Part shown: positions 18,494 to 27,060 of the stretch, one piece after another
Layout: each line of letters opens with the position of its first letter
How positions within the stretch are numbered: position 1 is the first letter of the stretch
Assembly (NCBI GenBank): GCA_963790875.1
Contig: CAWBQT010000016.1
Location: 310,001-374,000 of the forward strand
Direction of reading: 5' to 3'
DNA from: AP-15 sp963790875
Lineage (GTDB): Bacteria; Pseudomonadota; Alphaproteobacteria; ATCC43930; CGMCC-115725
Length of the DNA: 64,000 nt
The notes under the pieces: model-generated
Databases searched by the model: none
Seen by the model: the letters and a program-made list of their open reading frames with translations, nothing else
What the model was told of the DNA's origin: nothing
Position numbers and translations under genes: made by a program

Positions 18494-18930
18494 AACCAGC
18501 CTCCCTCGCCGGCATCAATTGCGGCCGAACCGATGAATTCTGCACGGTCACCGAGAGCTCGTCCCGGCCTGACCGTTGAGTTCAGCAATTTTCCTGCCCG
18601 AAAACTCCGAAGATGCTTAGCCGGGGTCATCCAGCCAACGCCGCGTCCATTGCATATCTGCGGCAATGTTCGAGATAAGCGGCCTCGTGACTGGCAACGA
18701 GTTCGACGATGCTCGACCACAACCAGCTGGGCGCGTCCAGATTCACGGTCCGGCTGCAGCCAAGTTCATCACGCCATTTCGCGCGGGTCGCCGCATCCAT
18801 CTGGATGGGCATGCGCCTTGCCCGCGACCATCGCCAGATATCGGGCCGCCTTCATTGCCTCGTCCCGGCTGACCCCCTCGACCTCGAGCTTGAGGTCCGC
18901 CGGCAGGAGCTCGAGCCAGGCGAAGAACGA
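18421..18930. repeat. Segmental duplication, copy 1 (degraded)
   Basis: This segment matches 28631-29115 in the same orientation with roughly 85-90 percent identity by eye. It carries the first codons of an AI-2E permease gene (start at 18493 with the same GAGGGAGGCTGGTT leader) and the last ~95 codons of a DUF2252 gene, exactly as at the intact locus near 28.7 kb. The two flanks diverge sharply. Confidence 0.8.
18627..18930 (-). pseudogene. 3' fragment of a duplicated DUF2252 gene
   Basis: The minus strand encodes LEVEGVSRDEAMKAARYLAM, then after one inserted base MDAATRAKWRDELGCSRTVN and LDAPSWLWSSIVELVASHEA, ending MDAALAG. It matches the C-terminal quarter of the intact DUF2252 protein (28820-30040). 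The N-terminal three quarters are absent and a 1-bp insertion near 18814 breaks the frame. Confidence 0.75.
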
Positions 18931-19061
18931 ACACGCAGCTCGGTGATAGGCCAGGCGGATGTTGTCGTTCTCGATCGGCCGCGCTGATAGCGTCTACGAT
19001 CCTGGAACGCAAAGAGCGGCCGAACTCGTTAGAGCAGCATACTGGAAAGCGAGGACCCCCC

Positions 19062-19511
19062 GTGATCATCTACGACGAACTGAAAAAAGACCATGATCAG
19101 GTCAACGAAATGATGACCCGCATCGAGGAAATGTCATCTCGCGCCTCAACCTCGAAGGTGAAATTGTTCGCGGAAATGAGCGCGGCCCTGACCGCGCATT
19201 TGCGCGCCGAGGAGAATATTTTTTATGACGCGATGAAGCCGGACAAGAGCGCTCACACTTCCGCCCTTGAGGGTTACGAAGAACACCACGTCGCCGATCT
19301 GCTGATGCGCGAGATCTCTCGGCTTTCTCCGAGCGACGAAAAATGGGCAGCAAAGTTCACGGTTCTCAAGGAAAACGTCGCGCATCACGTAGAGGAGGAG
19401 GAAGGCGAGATCTGGGCAAAAGCCCGGAAGATCTTCGACGAAGCGAGGGCAGAGGAACTGGGGGAGGCGTTCGTCTCCGAAAAGGAGAAACTGCTGGCCA
19501 AAGCTGGTTAA
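19062..19511 (+). CDS. Hemerythrin-like (HHE) domain protein
   Basis: This 149-residue four-helix bundle has hemerythrin-type iron ligands: His in DELKKDHDQVNEMM, His and Glu in LTAHLRAEENIFYDAM, paired His in YEEHHVADLLMREI, and His-His-Val-Glu in ENVAHHVEEEEGEIW. Such proteins bind a di-iron centre and sense or store oxygen or respond to oxidative and nitrosative stress. The start is GTG at 19062 after GCGAGGACCCCCC. A loose GGAAC(18)CGTT spacing lies near 19006-19032 but is two bases longer than the usual EcfG promoter. Confidence 0.85.
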   Translation: MIIYDELKKDHDQVNEMMTRIEEMSSRASTSKVKLFAEMSAALTAHLRAEENIFYDAMKPDKSAHTSALEGYEEHHVADLLMREISRLSPSDEKWAAKFTVLKENVAHHVEEEEGEIWAKARKIFDEARAEELGEAFVSEKEKLLAKAG

Positions 19512-19568
19512 TCGACCGGGCTTCGGGCGAGGCTCGCCGAGGCGACGGGCTGACGCGACATTCCAAAG

Positions 19569-19959
19569 GTGGCGATCCTCACCCCGGTCTGCAACGCCGG
19601 CCGGCAACAATCGAAGCCCTCGATCCTCGACATCACGACCGAGGAATTCGACGCGACGATGAAGACCAATATTTATGGATCATCAGGCCGCCCTGCCGCA
19701 TCTGAAATCGCTCGCGAAGCAGCTCGGGCCAAAGGGAATCCGCGTCAACGGCGTAGCGCCGGGGCCGGTATGGACGCCGTTGCAGATCAGTGGCGGCGCG
19801 CTGGAGGAGAAGTACGAGAAATTCGGCAGCACCAGGGCCTTTGGCCGGCCGGGGCAGCCTGCCGAACGCGCCTCGATTTGTGTCCAGCTCGCGGCCGCCG
19901 ACGCGAGTTTCGCCACCGGAAACATTTACGGCTCCGGCGGCGGACAAGGGCAGCCCTGA
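19569..19959 (+). pseudogene. Remnant of an SDR-family oxidoreductase with internal deletion
   Basis: The sequence reads QQSKPSILDITTEEFDATMK and TNIYG, then jumps frame to AALPHLK, joined directly to SLAKQLGPKGIRVNGVAPGP and VWTPLQISGGALEEKYEKFG, ending GNIYGSGGGQGQP. These are the middle and C-terminal parts of a YghA-like SDR. The N-terminal Rossmann motif and the SxxxYxxxK catalytic region are missing, so the product cannot be active. Confidence 0.75.
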
Positions 19960-20575
19960 ACCCCGAGCCGAGCGGGTTCAGAAATTGAGCCGGCCGCCCG
20001 TTACATTAATATTAATCCAAGGATTTCGGGAAGGAAGGCCGCGCGCGGCAAGGGTGTCGGGGAGCTAACGCCGACATAACTTCCTTGGGTCGCACTACAG
20101 TTCAAAGATCGTGCGCTGGTAGGTGAAATAGGTAGAGGCCACAACAGATCCGGATTTCGACCAGGAAAATATGACAATACCAATTGGGACGAGGTTGAAT
20201 CCGGCGACACCGTCTTCCTGCGCCCCTGCGCGAGGTTGTCCGGAATCGCTGCTGAGCGACCCGCAGTGGCAGGAACTCGAGAAGTATGTCCTCACTGACA
20301 AGGCCTCGGCCGCCAGGGAGCGAGCGGTCGGAGCGGAGGCTGGTATGGCGGCGGGGCCGGAACCCGGCCAGCCTCGCGCTTGATCGTCGGCTTTAGTCGA
20401 GCGTCCTTGGATGAGCGATGATGTTGCTGGGTGTCTCGATTTCCTGAGCAGGCTGCAGACCATTGAGGATCAGAAGTCACTGGTCGATCCCTGAAAACGC
20501 ACCGGCTGCTATCGTGCGGGCACATCGCCCGAGGAATTCTGATCCGGCACGTTCAACGCACGGGGCATAGGCGCG
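19960..20575. other. Non-coding or eroded stretch
   Basis: No gene could be recognised in about 600 bp after the SDR remnant. A short AT-rich patch, CATTAATATTAATCC, lies near 20005. Open frames here lack ribosome sites and family motifs. Confidence 0.35.
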
Positions 20576-20744
20576 CTGCGCCGCCGCCGGTCATGTGCCC
20601 CTCACGCCCGTCTGCGGCCTGTCGCAGGGGAGCCCGATCGCGCCACTTATGAGACGGCCTCGCAGCCGTCTCGCTGACGCCCATCAGCTCGCGCAGCGTG
20701 GCGCGGGCGCGCGAAAGGCGGGAGCGCACGGGTGAAGAGCGCAT
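20576..20744 (-). pseudogene. Duplicated 3' end of the sigma-factor gene
   Basis: The minus strand reads VRSRLSRARATLRELMGVSE then TAARPSHKWRDRAPLRQAA, almost the same as the last ~35 residues of the sigma factor encoded at 38682-39224. DNA similarity continues past the position of the stop codon, which is lost here, into the 3' flank (ATGACCGGCGGCGGC). Only the end of sigma region 4 is present. Confidence 0.75.
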
Positions 20745-21040
20745 TGCTATAGAAGCACTCTGCGCAGCTGATTATTTCGGGAGTGAAAATTGACCGACGT
20801 CGCCGCATGTGTCGATTTCCGCTAGTTTTGCGGGTGAGAAAAGGACCCAACTCATCGCTCGGTCGTCCTCGCAGCGTCGGAGACCGGCTCTCGAGGTGAC
20901 CGAGCGGCGTGTCGGCCAGCGGACAGAGCGCATGAACTCGCCCATCTCGCCGCCATCGGCGAATACATCGTTCGTTCATTTGGTTTGGAACTCGGAGCGC
21001 GATCGAGAGTTTGTCAAAAGAAGCCTGATCGTGGAGGGTA
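20745..21040. other. Stretch without a recognised gene
   Basis: About 300 bp between the sigma-gene fragment and the transposase remnant have no coding frame with a recognisable family or a ribosome site. Confidence 0.3.
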
Positions 21041-21070
21041 GGTCCAAGATGACAGACAACAAAACCCCGA

Positions 21071-21275
21071 ACACTCGGAGCACGCCTAGTTCGAGGACCG
21101 GGTCCGCCGTGTAGCTGCTCTGCTACGTGGACGATGCTACGAGCCGGCTGCCGCAGCTGCGGTTCGTCGCCTCGGAATCGGCATTCGATTACTTCCGGAC
21201 GACGCGCGCCTACCTAGAGGAGCACGGCAGACCGGCGCATTCTACAGCGATGAGCTTGAAAGAAGTGGGCAACGG
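21071..21275 (+). pseudogene. Remnant of an ISNCY-like transposase
   Basis: The frame reads EHA-stop-FEDR, then after a shift LLCYVDDATSRLPQLRFVAS, ESAFDYFRTTRAYLEEHGRP, and after another shift AFYSDELE. This corresponds to the catalytic (rve) core of ISNCY/IS481-like transposases, in which the first Asp is in YVDDATS and the second in FYSDKH. Only about 65 residues remain, with at least three lesions and no visible terminal repeats. Confidence 0.65.
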
Positions 21276-21284
21276 GAGGGACAG

Positions 21285-22625
21285 ATGCGTCAATGCTCAG
21301 GATTATTTAATTTCTTTAACACCATGCTTAAGAGGTACCGATCCGCGCCAATCCTCGCGGCGGCGCTGACGCCAATGTTGCTGCTTGCCGACGCCGCCAC
21401 CGCGGCGTCGAACACAACGGCCGTGAGGCTGCTCTTCAAGGTCCCGATCCCGGTCGCGTCGACCAACACGACGGGCGGCATGTACTCCTATGACATCAGC
21501 TTTGTCGATCAGACGACCCAGACCTTCTATCTCTCCGACCGCTCGAACCAGGCGGTCGATGTCGTCGACGCCGCGACGGGCAAGTTCACGAAGTTCGTTA
21601 CCGCGACGCCGCCTTTTGCCGGCGCCAACCCGGCTGGGCCTGAGCTTTCCGGCCCCAACGGCGTGGTGACGACCACCGCCGGCTGCATCGTCGCCACCGA
21701 TGCCGGTACCCGGATCGTTTCGTTCACCGCGGGCGGCACACAGGTCTCGGATATCCACAGTAGCGCCGCTGCGCCGGGGCGTTCCGACGAGCTGGCCTTC
21801 GATCCCAAGGATAGCGTGTTGCTGGTCATGTCGCCCTTTCCCAATGGCGTCACCAACGCGGCTCGTCCCTACGCGAACTTGATAAAGGTGGGCAGCGGAT
21901 GCACGCTCAGCCTTGGCGCGAGCAATGTCGTGTCGATTGCGACGAACGGCATCGAGCAGTCGGCCTGGGACCCGACCACCGGAGTTTTCTACACCTCGGT
22001 CCCGCAGATCCTCGACGCGAGCACCCCCGGCGCCGGGCCGCACGGACTGATCGTCGCGATCAGTCCGAAGACCGCAGCGATCGTGAAGACGTTCCCCATA
22101 ACCTTGTGTCAGCCGGCCGGGCTATCGCTGAACACGAAGAACGGGACACTGCTCACGGGTTGCAGCGTCGTTTTCGACTCGGGGGGCTTTGTGTGGAGCG
22201 GCACCGACACCTTGACGGCGCGGCCGACGCAGCAGGTCCTCGACCCGATGACCGGCGCCGTCACGATCGTCAAGGACGTCGGCGCGTCGGACGAAGTCTG
22301 GTACAACGCCGGCGACGATCACTGGTACACCGGGTCGTCGGGCAGCCCGTATTCGCCGAGCGTGATCTCTCCCGGTGCCACGGCGGTCGAGCAGGGAGCC
22401 AATATCCTCGGCGTCATCGACGGGACGAGCTTCGCACTCGATCAACTGGTGCCGACTTTCGGTGTGCCGAAGCTCGTCATCAACGGCGTTACCGTGCACC
22501 CGGCGGGGAGCGGGCATTCGGTGGCCGCCGACGCCACCAATGGCTGGGTGTTCGTGCCGTCGCCGGCGAACAACGCCCTCACGAACTGCCGGACCGGATG
22601 CATCCAGGTATTCGGCCGCGACTAA
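21285..22625 (+). CDS. Secreted beta-propeller-like protein
   Basis: This is a 446-residue protein with an N-terminal signal segment (RSAPILAAALTPMLLLADAA then TAAS) after a short lead. The mature part repeats short beta-rich units such as TQTFYLSDRSNQAVDVVDAA, GCIVATDAGTRIVSF and GVFYTSVPQILDAS, the pattern of YVTN/SMP-30-like propellers in the periplasm. Several Cys residues may form disulfides. GGGAGGGACAG gives a strong ribosome site for the ATG at 21285; ATG 21324 is an alternative. It is followed by a perfect terminator. Ligand or enzymatic role is unknown. Confidence 0.7.
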   Translation: MRQCSGLFNFFNTMLKRYRSAPILAAALTPMLLLADAATAASNTTAVRLLFKVPIPVASTNTTGGMYSYDISFVDQTTQTFYLSDRSNQAVDVVDAATGKFTKFVTATPPFAGANPAGPELSGPNGVVTTTAGCIVATDAGTRIVSFTAGGTQVSDIHSSAAAPGRSDELAFDPKDSVLLVMSPFPNGVTNAARPYANLIKVGSGCTLSLGASNVVSIATNGIEQSAWDPTTGVFYTSVPQILDASTPGAGPHGLIVAISPKTAAIVKTFPITLCQPAGLSLNTKNGTLLTGCSVVFDSGGFVWSGTDTLTARPTQQVLDPMTGAVTIVKDVGASDEVWYNAGDDHWYTGSSGSPYSPSVISPGATAVEQGANILGVIDGTSFALDQLVPTFGVPKLVINGVTVHPAGSGHSVAADATNGWVFVPSPANNALTNCRTGCIQVFGRD

Positions 22626-22644
22626 CTTTCGCATCGATCCTCGG

Positions 22645-22675
22645 AAAGCGCGGGCCTCGGCCCGCGCTTTTTTTT
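22645..22675 (+). terminator. Rho-independent terminator
   Basis: AAGCGCGGGCC and GGCCCGCGCTT form an 11-bp stem with a minimal loop, followed by a run of eight T. It ends the propeller gene 20 bp after its stop codon. Confidence 0.9.
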
Positions 22676-22763
22676 CGTTGCGGGGAACGCGTGAGAGGCC
22701 TTGCACAATACCCACGCGCCATCCAATTAACATCTCACCGGATGGTAACAGGATGGTCATGAG

Positions 22764-23195
22764 ATGGTTTTGACGATGCCAACCAACGTTCCCGAGCTTC
22801 GCCATCGGGGCGCCGACAGTGAAAAGATCACCATCAATCTCGGGTATGTTGATCTGGGTCAGGTCGACCTGATGGTGAAGGAGGGTTTCTATTCAAACAG
22901 GACGGACTTTATCCGGACTGCCATCCGCAATCAGCTCGATCGCCACGCCGACGTGGTCCGCCAATCGGTGGGCCGCAAGGCCCTTGAGCTTGGGCTCAGA
23001 CACTATAGTCGCGCCGACCTTGAGGCGGCACGGACGCGTGGCGAATTGCTGCATATCAATGTCCTGGGTCTCGCCAGTATTGCTCACGACGTTACGGCTG
23101 AATTGGCGCGTGCATCCATCGCCTCAGTCACTGTCCTGGGCGCCTTGCAGGCAAGTGCAGAGGTCAAAGCGGCGCTGGCCGACCGAACACACTGA
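22764..23195 (+). CDS. CopG/ribbon-helix-helix family transcriptional regulator
   Basis: This is a 143-residue protein. KITINLGYVDLGQVDLMVKE then GFYSNRTDFIRTAIRNQLDR is the ribbon-helix-helix DNA-binding domain: a beta strand, helix A, a Ser-Asn-Arg turn and helix B. The C-terminal part (GELLHINVLGLASIAHDVTA) is predicted to mix strands and helices and could bind a ligand. ATG 22764 and ATG 22776 are both possible starts. Targets are unknown; the neighbouring esterase gene lies 130 bp downstream on the same strand. Confidence 0.8.
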   Translation: MVLTMPTNVPELRHRGADSEKITINLGYVDLGQVDLMVKEGFYSNRTDFIRTAIRNQLDRHADVVRQSVGRKALELGLRHYSRADLEAARTRGELLHINVLGLASIAHDVTAELARASIASVTVLGALQASAEVKAALADRTH

Positions 23196-23326
23196 AACCT
23201 GCCACGACGCGCAGCAGGCGGTCGCCACACCGATCCAGCGTGGCAGCCAACACGTTGGACTATCGACGAAGGAAGCCGATTCGGTTCCGAGCTTGGGATG
23301 CCTATCAGGGTCCTACACAGGAGGCC

Positions 23327-24583
23327 ATGACCATGAACTTCTCCCTTCCTACCGACCTGCTCGAAGCGACCCGCCTCACCAAAGCCGGACAGCTTACGGA
23401 AGCGACGGCGGCTCTGCAGCGCATGCTGGGGGTCGGGCTGCCGGCGAGACATGATCCGCCGACCATTGATGGTATGGTCGATGGCCCTGAAAGGGGCGAA
23501 CTCAAGCTCGCGCCTCCAGTCAACAGGAAGTTCAGCCACGGCGTCGAAGACTACGCATTTCGCATGAAAAACAAGTTGATTAAGCCGGCGCCGGCGGATT
23601 CGTCGCGTGGCTTTATCGACCAGGCAGGCCACGGCGGGTTCCGGTTGCCCAGTTGCGTGGACCGCAGGGCGCCGACTCTCATCCCCGCCGATTTGCCGAA
23701 AGGCGCAGAATTCCTGGCTTGCACATTCAGCAATCAGTCCGGCAGCCGACCCTATAAGCTCTACGTGCCCAGCGGCTACCATGGCCAGTCCGTGCCCTTG
23801 ATCGTCATGCTGCACGGCTGCACCCAGTCCCCCGACGATTTCGCTGCGGGCACGCGCATGAATACGGCGGCTGAAGAACGGACCTGCCTTGTCGCCTACC
23901 CCGGGCAGACCAGTTCGGCCAACATGCAGAAATGCTGGAACTGGTTCAGCGCGGCCGACCAGCAGCGCGATGCTGGCGAGCCCTCGCTCATAGCGGGAAT
24001 TACGCGCGAAGTGATGCGCAACTACGCCATCGACCCGCGGCGCGTCTTCATTGGGGGGCTTTCGGCGGGAGGCGCCACGGCCGCCATCATGGGCGACGCC
24101 TACCCCGATCTGTACGCCGCGATCGGCGTGCATTCCGGACTTGCTTGTGGTGCGGCGCGCGACATGCCCTCGGCATTCGCGGCGATGCAGGCCAATGGCG
24201 ATCCGGTGCCGAGACACGCACGTGGGCCCGCGGGATCGAAGCCGCGAATTGTCCCGGCGATCGTCTTCCATGGCGACAAGGACACCACGGTCAACCCCCG
24301 GAACGCCGATTCAGTCGTTGAACAGTCGAGCCAGGGCGCGTCGCTCAGTAGGCGGGTCGAAAAGGGCCAGGTTGCGGGTGGGCTCGGCTACAGCCGCATG
24401 CTGCATGCCGACGCCAGCGGCGAAACCGTGCTGGAGCAATGGGTTATTCATGGGGCTGGCCACGGCTGGTCGGGTGGCAGCCCCGCCGGTTCCTACACCC
24501 TTCCGCGGGGACCCGATGCCACCGGCGAGATGGTTCGGTTCTTCCTGGCGCACCCGCTTCCGCCAGGCGTGCACCACGAATGA
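23327..24583 (+). CDS. PHB depolymerase-family esterase (alpha/beta hydrolase)
   Basis: This is a 418-residue hydrolase of the Esterase_PHB family. LIVMLHGCTQSPDDFAAGTR contains the oxyanion HGC motif, FIGGLSAGGATAAIMGD the GxSxG nucleophile, VFHGDKDTTVNPRNAD the catalytic Asp region, and HGAGHGWSGGS the catalytic His. ACACAGGAGGCC before the ATG at 23327 settles the start; an upstream GTG at 23240 is unlikely. The enzyme probably hydrolyses polyhydroxyalkanoate oligomers or feruloyl-type esters. No signal peptide is evident, so it would act in the cytoplasm. Confidence 0.85.
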   Translation: MTMNFSLPTDLLEATRLTKAGQLTEATAALQRMLGVGLPARHDPPTIDGMVDGPERGELKLAPPVNRKFSHGVEDYAFRMKNKLIKPAPADSSRGFIDQAGHGGFRLPSCVDRRAPTLIPADLPKGAEFLACTFSNQSGSRPYKLYVPSGYHGQSVPLIVMLHGCTQSPDDFAAGTRMNTAAEERTCLVAYPGQTSSANMQKCWNWFSAADQQRDAGEPSLIAGITREVMRNYAIDPRRVFIGGLSAGGATAAIMGDAYPDLYAAIGVHSGLACGAARDMPSAFAAMQANGDPVPRHARGPAGSKPRIVPAIVFHGDKDTTVNPRNADSVVEQSSQGASLSRRVEKGQVAGGLGYSRMLHADASGETVLEQWVIHGAGHGWSGGSPAGSYTLPRGPDATGEMVRFFLAHPLPPGVHHE

Positions 24584-24829
24584 TAGCCAGGAGTGCCTTG
24601 GATGGCGGTATTCTTCCACCTGCTGGGCGAAATGTTAGGAGTCCAGAGGTTAATCATCATCAACGCTGCGCAGGGATTGGAAGGTGCCGGTTTGATTGCG
24701 CGCGGCCGACGATCACTCAGGATACGCGATTGGCAGGGCCTCGTGGAGGGCCTTGTGGATGTTCTTAATTGGTCCGGACGCGCTTCGCTTTGCATCTTCC
24801 CAGAACGTGTGTGTAAAAATTCTCCCGCC

Positions 24830-24849
24830 TCGGTAATGTACATTACCGA
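24830..24849. promoter_or_regulatory. 20-bp perfect palindrome upstream of a response regulator
   Basis: TCGGTAATGTACATTACCGA is a perfect 20-bp inverted repeat, 59 bp before the response-regulator start. A near-copy with one changed base lies at 47880-47899, before a histidine kinase, and the ~35 bp that follow are also related. It looks like a dimeric repressor or activator operator (a TetR-like style of site). Confidence 0.6.
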
Positions 24850-24907
24850 CAGATTGCCTGAACGAGGTCAGACTTCGAGGGAATAGGCCATGGGAGGATG
24901 GGGAAGA

Positions 24908-25300
24908 ATGATCGCCCAGTCGAAGCACATTCTTGTCGTCGAAGATGACGATGAGGTTCGAGAGGTGATTGTCCAAATCCTTCAGGAAAACAATTGTCGG
25001 GTGAGCACCGCGTCCGATGGCTCCATGATGCGCGCTTTTCTGGAAACCGATGACACCGTTGATTGCGTCGTCCTCGATGTCATCATGCCCGGAGAAGCGA
25101 GCGTTTCATTGGCACGGCATCTGAAAGAACGTGGTATTCCAGTCGTTATAATTTCGGGTAACCTTAATGCTATCAAGTACGCTGAGGAAAATGGTCGCCA
25201 GCTTCTCTCTAAACCTTTCCGCTCGCATGAGCTTCACAGTGCCGTCAACGCGGCGCTCATCACTGAGGGGTGCGGACAGCGATCGAAAGCTGGCCGTTGA
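24908..25300 (+). CDS. Single-domain response regulator
   Basis: This 130-residue protein is a receiver domain only. ILVVEDDDEVREVI holds the acidic pocket, VDCVVLDVIMPG the phospho-accepting Asp, VVIISGN the Ser switch residue and QLLSKPFRSHEL the conserved Lys-Pro. There is no output domain, so it acts through protein contacts, like CheY or DivK. Several ATGs are in frame; 24908 follows GGGAGGATGGGGAAGA. A perfect palindrome lies just upstream. The cognate kinase is not adjacent; the kinase gene at 48210 carries a related upstream site. Confidence 0.82.
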   Translation: MIAQSKHILVVEDDDEVREVIVQILQENNCRVSTASDGSMMRAFLETDDTVDCVVLDVIMPGEASVSLARHLKERGIPVVIISGNLNAIKYAEENGRQLLSKPFRSHELHSAVNAALITEGCGQRSKAGR

Positions 25301-25538
25301 CAGAGCACATGTCAAATTGATACTTGTCTTAATCGGGGGGCCGGCCCGGTTATGAGCATTGCCAAAACGGGGAACGAGGCTATCATCGCCGCGTGCAGCC
25401 TGTTGGATCGAGAGATCGATGTCCCAGAGTTGGGCTGCGCGAACTTACACATGAGTGCGCGGAGAAAGCCAGCGAACGCCTGGACTAGACTAATCGCAAA
25501 TACGAGAGCGCCACCGACGGACGCATTGGAGGAAACGA

Positions 25539-25694
25539 ATGGACGTAATACTGATCGTTATCTTAGTTATCCTCCTATTTGGAGGCGGTGGTTATGGCTA
25601 TTCCCGGTGGGGATATGGCGGCGGCATTGGGATCGGCGGGATTCTGCTGATTGTGCTTATCGTCTATTTATTGGTCGGACGCGGAAGATTCTGA
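25539..25694 (+). CDS. DUF3309-family small membrane protein
   Basis: A 51-residue protein reads MDVILIVILVILLFGGGGYG, YSRWGYGGGIGIGGILLIVL and IVYLLVGRGRF. Two hydrophobic segments flank a Gly-rich turn, typical of DUF3309 proteins common in rhizobia. It should sit in the inner membrane. GGAGGAAACGA precedes the ATG. No function is established for the family; it often appears among stress-type genes, as here. Confidence 0.8.
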   Translation: MDVILIVILVILLFGGGGYGYSRWGYGGGIGIGGILLIVLIVYLLVGRGRF

Positions 25695-25787
25695 TTTCAG
25701 TGCCTGGTGCAAAGCAACTTTGCGCGTTCGAAAATATTAGATGCTTTTGTCAGTCGCTCCCGCTCTTGCGGACAAGGTCACCCGGTG

Positions 25788-26110
25788 CGGTGCCGTCGAT
25801 TACGAGCGGGATGCGGGCTGCAGTGGTCTGGAACGCCATGAAGCCAATCTCCATCCAGATCTGATGGTCCAAGTCCGGAATGAGAACGATGTGGTGAAGG
25901 CGATCGGCTTTGCCAAGTCACTGGCGATTGAAGGTCGCGATCCGGGACGGCGGCCGCAGGTGGTGCGGCCTGGCGCTGCGGCCGAGACCAATCGCACCTT
26001 CGCACCTTCGCACCGGCGAAGCGGAATCCGGCAAAATGGCCGTTGATGCTGATTTCCGGTCGCGATTGAGACTTCACCGCCAAGCTCGAACCCTTCGCGA
26101 GCAGTAAGGA
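25788..26110 (+). pseudogene. Remnant of an FAD-binding (BBE-type) oxidoreductase
   Basis: One frame gives AAVVWNAMK, and after a shift HPDLMVQVRNENDVVKAIGF then AKSL, the conserved N-terminal FAD-binding-4 pattern (VWN..., PDLIVRC..., DVVAAVRFA). The expected AVRGGGH flavin-attachment region is not intact, and the frame soon loses similarity. Only about 60 codons can be assigned. Confidence 0.45.
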
Positions 26111-26195
26111 AAAATGCGGTCGGGGCGCGCGCTTGGAGCCGCCGGAACGCCTCATCCTCGTCTGCGTTTGCGCCTCGTTAGGGCGGGAGGTAGGC

Positions 26196-26765
26196 GTGCT
26201 GACGATCGCCGAAGCGCAGAAGCGGATCGAAGTCTTTCTGGCCGGGCAGATGCTCGAAGCGCTGCGCGCCGTCGAATATAAGCTGCCGAGCTTTGACGCC
26301 GAGCCGGTGGAGCTGGAGCTCGAGCTGGCTGCCGCCGCACGCTCGCAGGTCGAGATTCGACATGTCCGCGGTGCTCCCGACGCGACCTATCTCGTGCAAG
26401 CGTTCGATGACGAGTTGCTGATGCAGTTGCAGCTCAACGTGCATCGGCTGGTGGTTGTCTATCGCGTGCCGGCCGTGGACGCGCTCGATGCCGCCACGTT
26501 GGCGGTACGTCTCGAGCGGTGGCGCCTAGGCGCCGAGCATGCCGGCTGGAATTTTGGTTGGCGCGATGCGCCGATCGCAGGTGACGCCCGCCGGCATTAT
26601 GTCGAGACCTATTGCTATGCCTTCGCCGGTGCCGATTTTCTTGAAGACGAGCAGCAGCAGCTTTATTGGCGCACCGACATCGTGCAGATGACGCGCTATT
26701 ACATGCTCGAGGCAGCCCGATGCGGCATTCGCCTGTCGCCACGCCGCGCTGGTTACCCGGTCTAG
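26196..26765 (+). CDS. Conserved protein of unknown function
   Basis: This 189-residue product starts at GTG 26196 after GGGAGGTAGGC and reads LTIAEAQKRIEVFLAGQMLE onward. A TTG at 26133 would add 21 residues without a ribosome site. It is acidic, has no signal peptide or membrane segment, and ends with TDIVQMTRYYMLEAARCGIR then LSPRRAGYPV. The same C-terminal ending occurs as a degraded fragment at 63791-63909. No family is recognised with confidence. Confidence 0.7.
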   Translation: MLTIAEAQKRIEVFLAGQMLEALRAVEYKLPSFDAEPVELELELAAAARSQVEIRHVRGAPDATYLVQAFDDELLMQLQLNVHRLVVVYRVPAVDALDAATLAVRLERWRLGAEHAGWNFGWRDAPIAGDARRHYVETYCYAFAGADFLEDEQQQLYWRTDIVQMTRYYMLEAARCGIRLSPRRAGYPV

Positions 26766-27060
26766 AAGATCAGCTCGGCAGCAGCGAAGTTCAATCGTAT
26801 GGAAGAGGCCCGCGGTGTCGATCATCGTTTGCTCAATTTTCAGGACTGATCGCCTGTTTCACGGGCTGGGGGTGTTGATTCTCGACATCGTGCTCGGCAT
26901 GTCGGCGCAGCTCCAAGGGCTGAAAATAAAGTCAGCCACCTTTGGCATCGCCGAGAACTCTGAGGGCTGGCCGAGTGTTAGTGGGTTGAGGGAACAGCGC
27001 GACCAGCCAAATGCGGGGCGTTTGCAGAATTTATGGAGCAAAACAACTTAGGAGAAGATA

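Noticed and set aside
18999..19035. GGAAC(18)CGTT before the hemerythrin gene as an EcfG promoter
   Set aside because: The spacer is longer than in the known consensus, so it is only mentioned in the gene entry.
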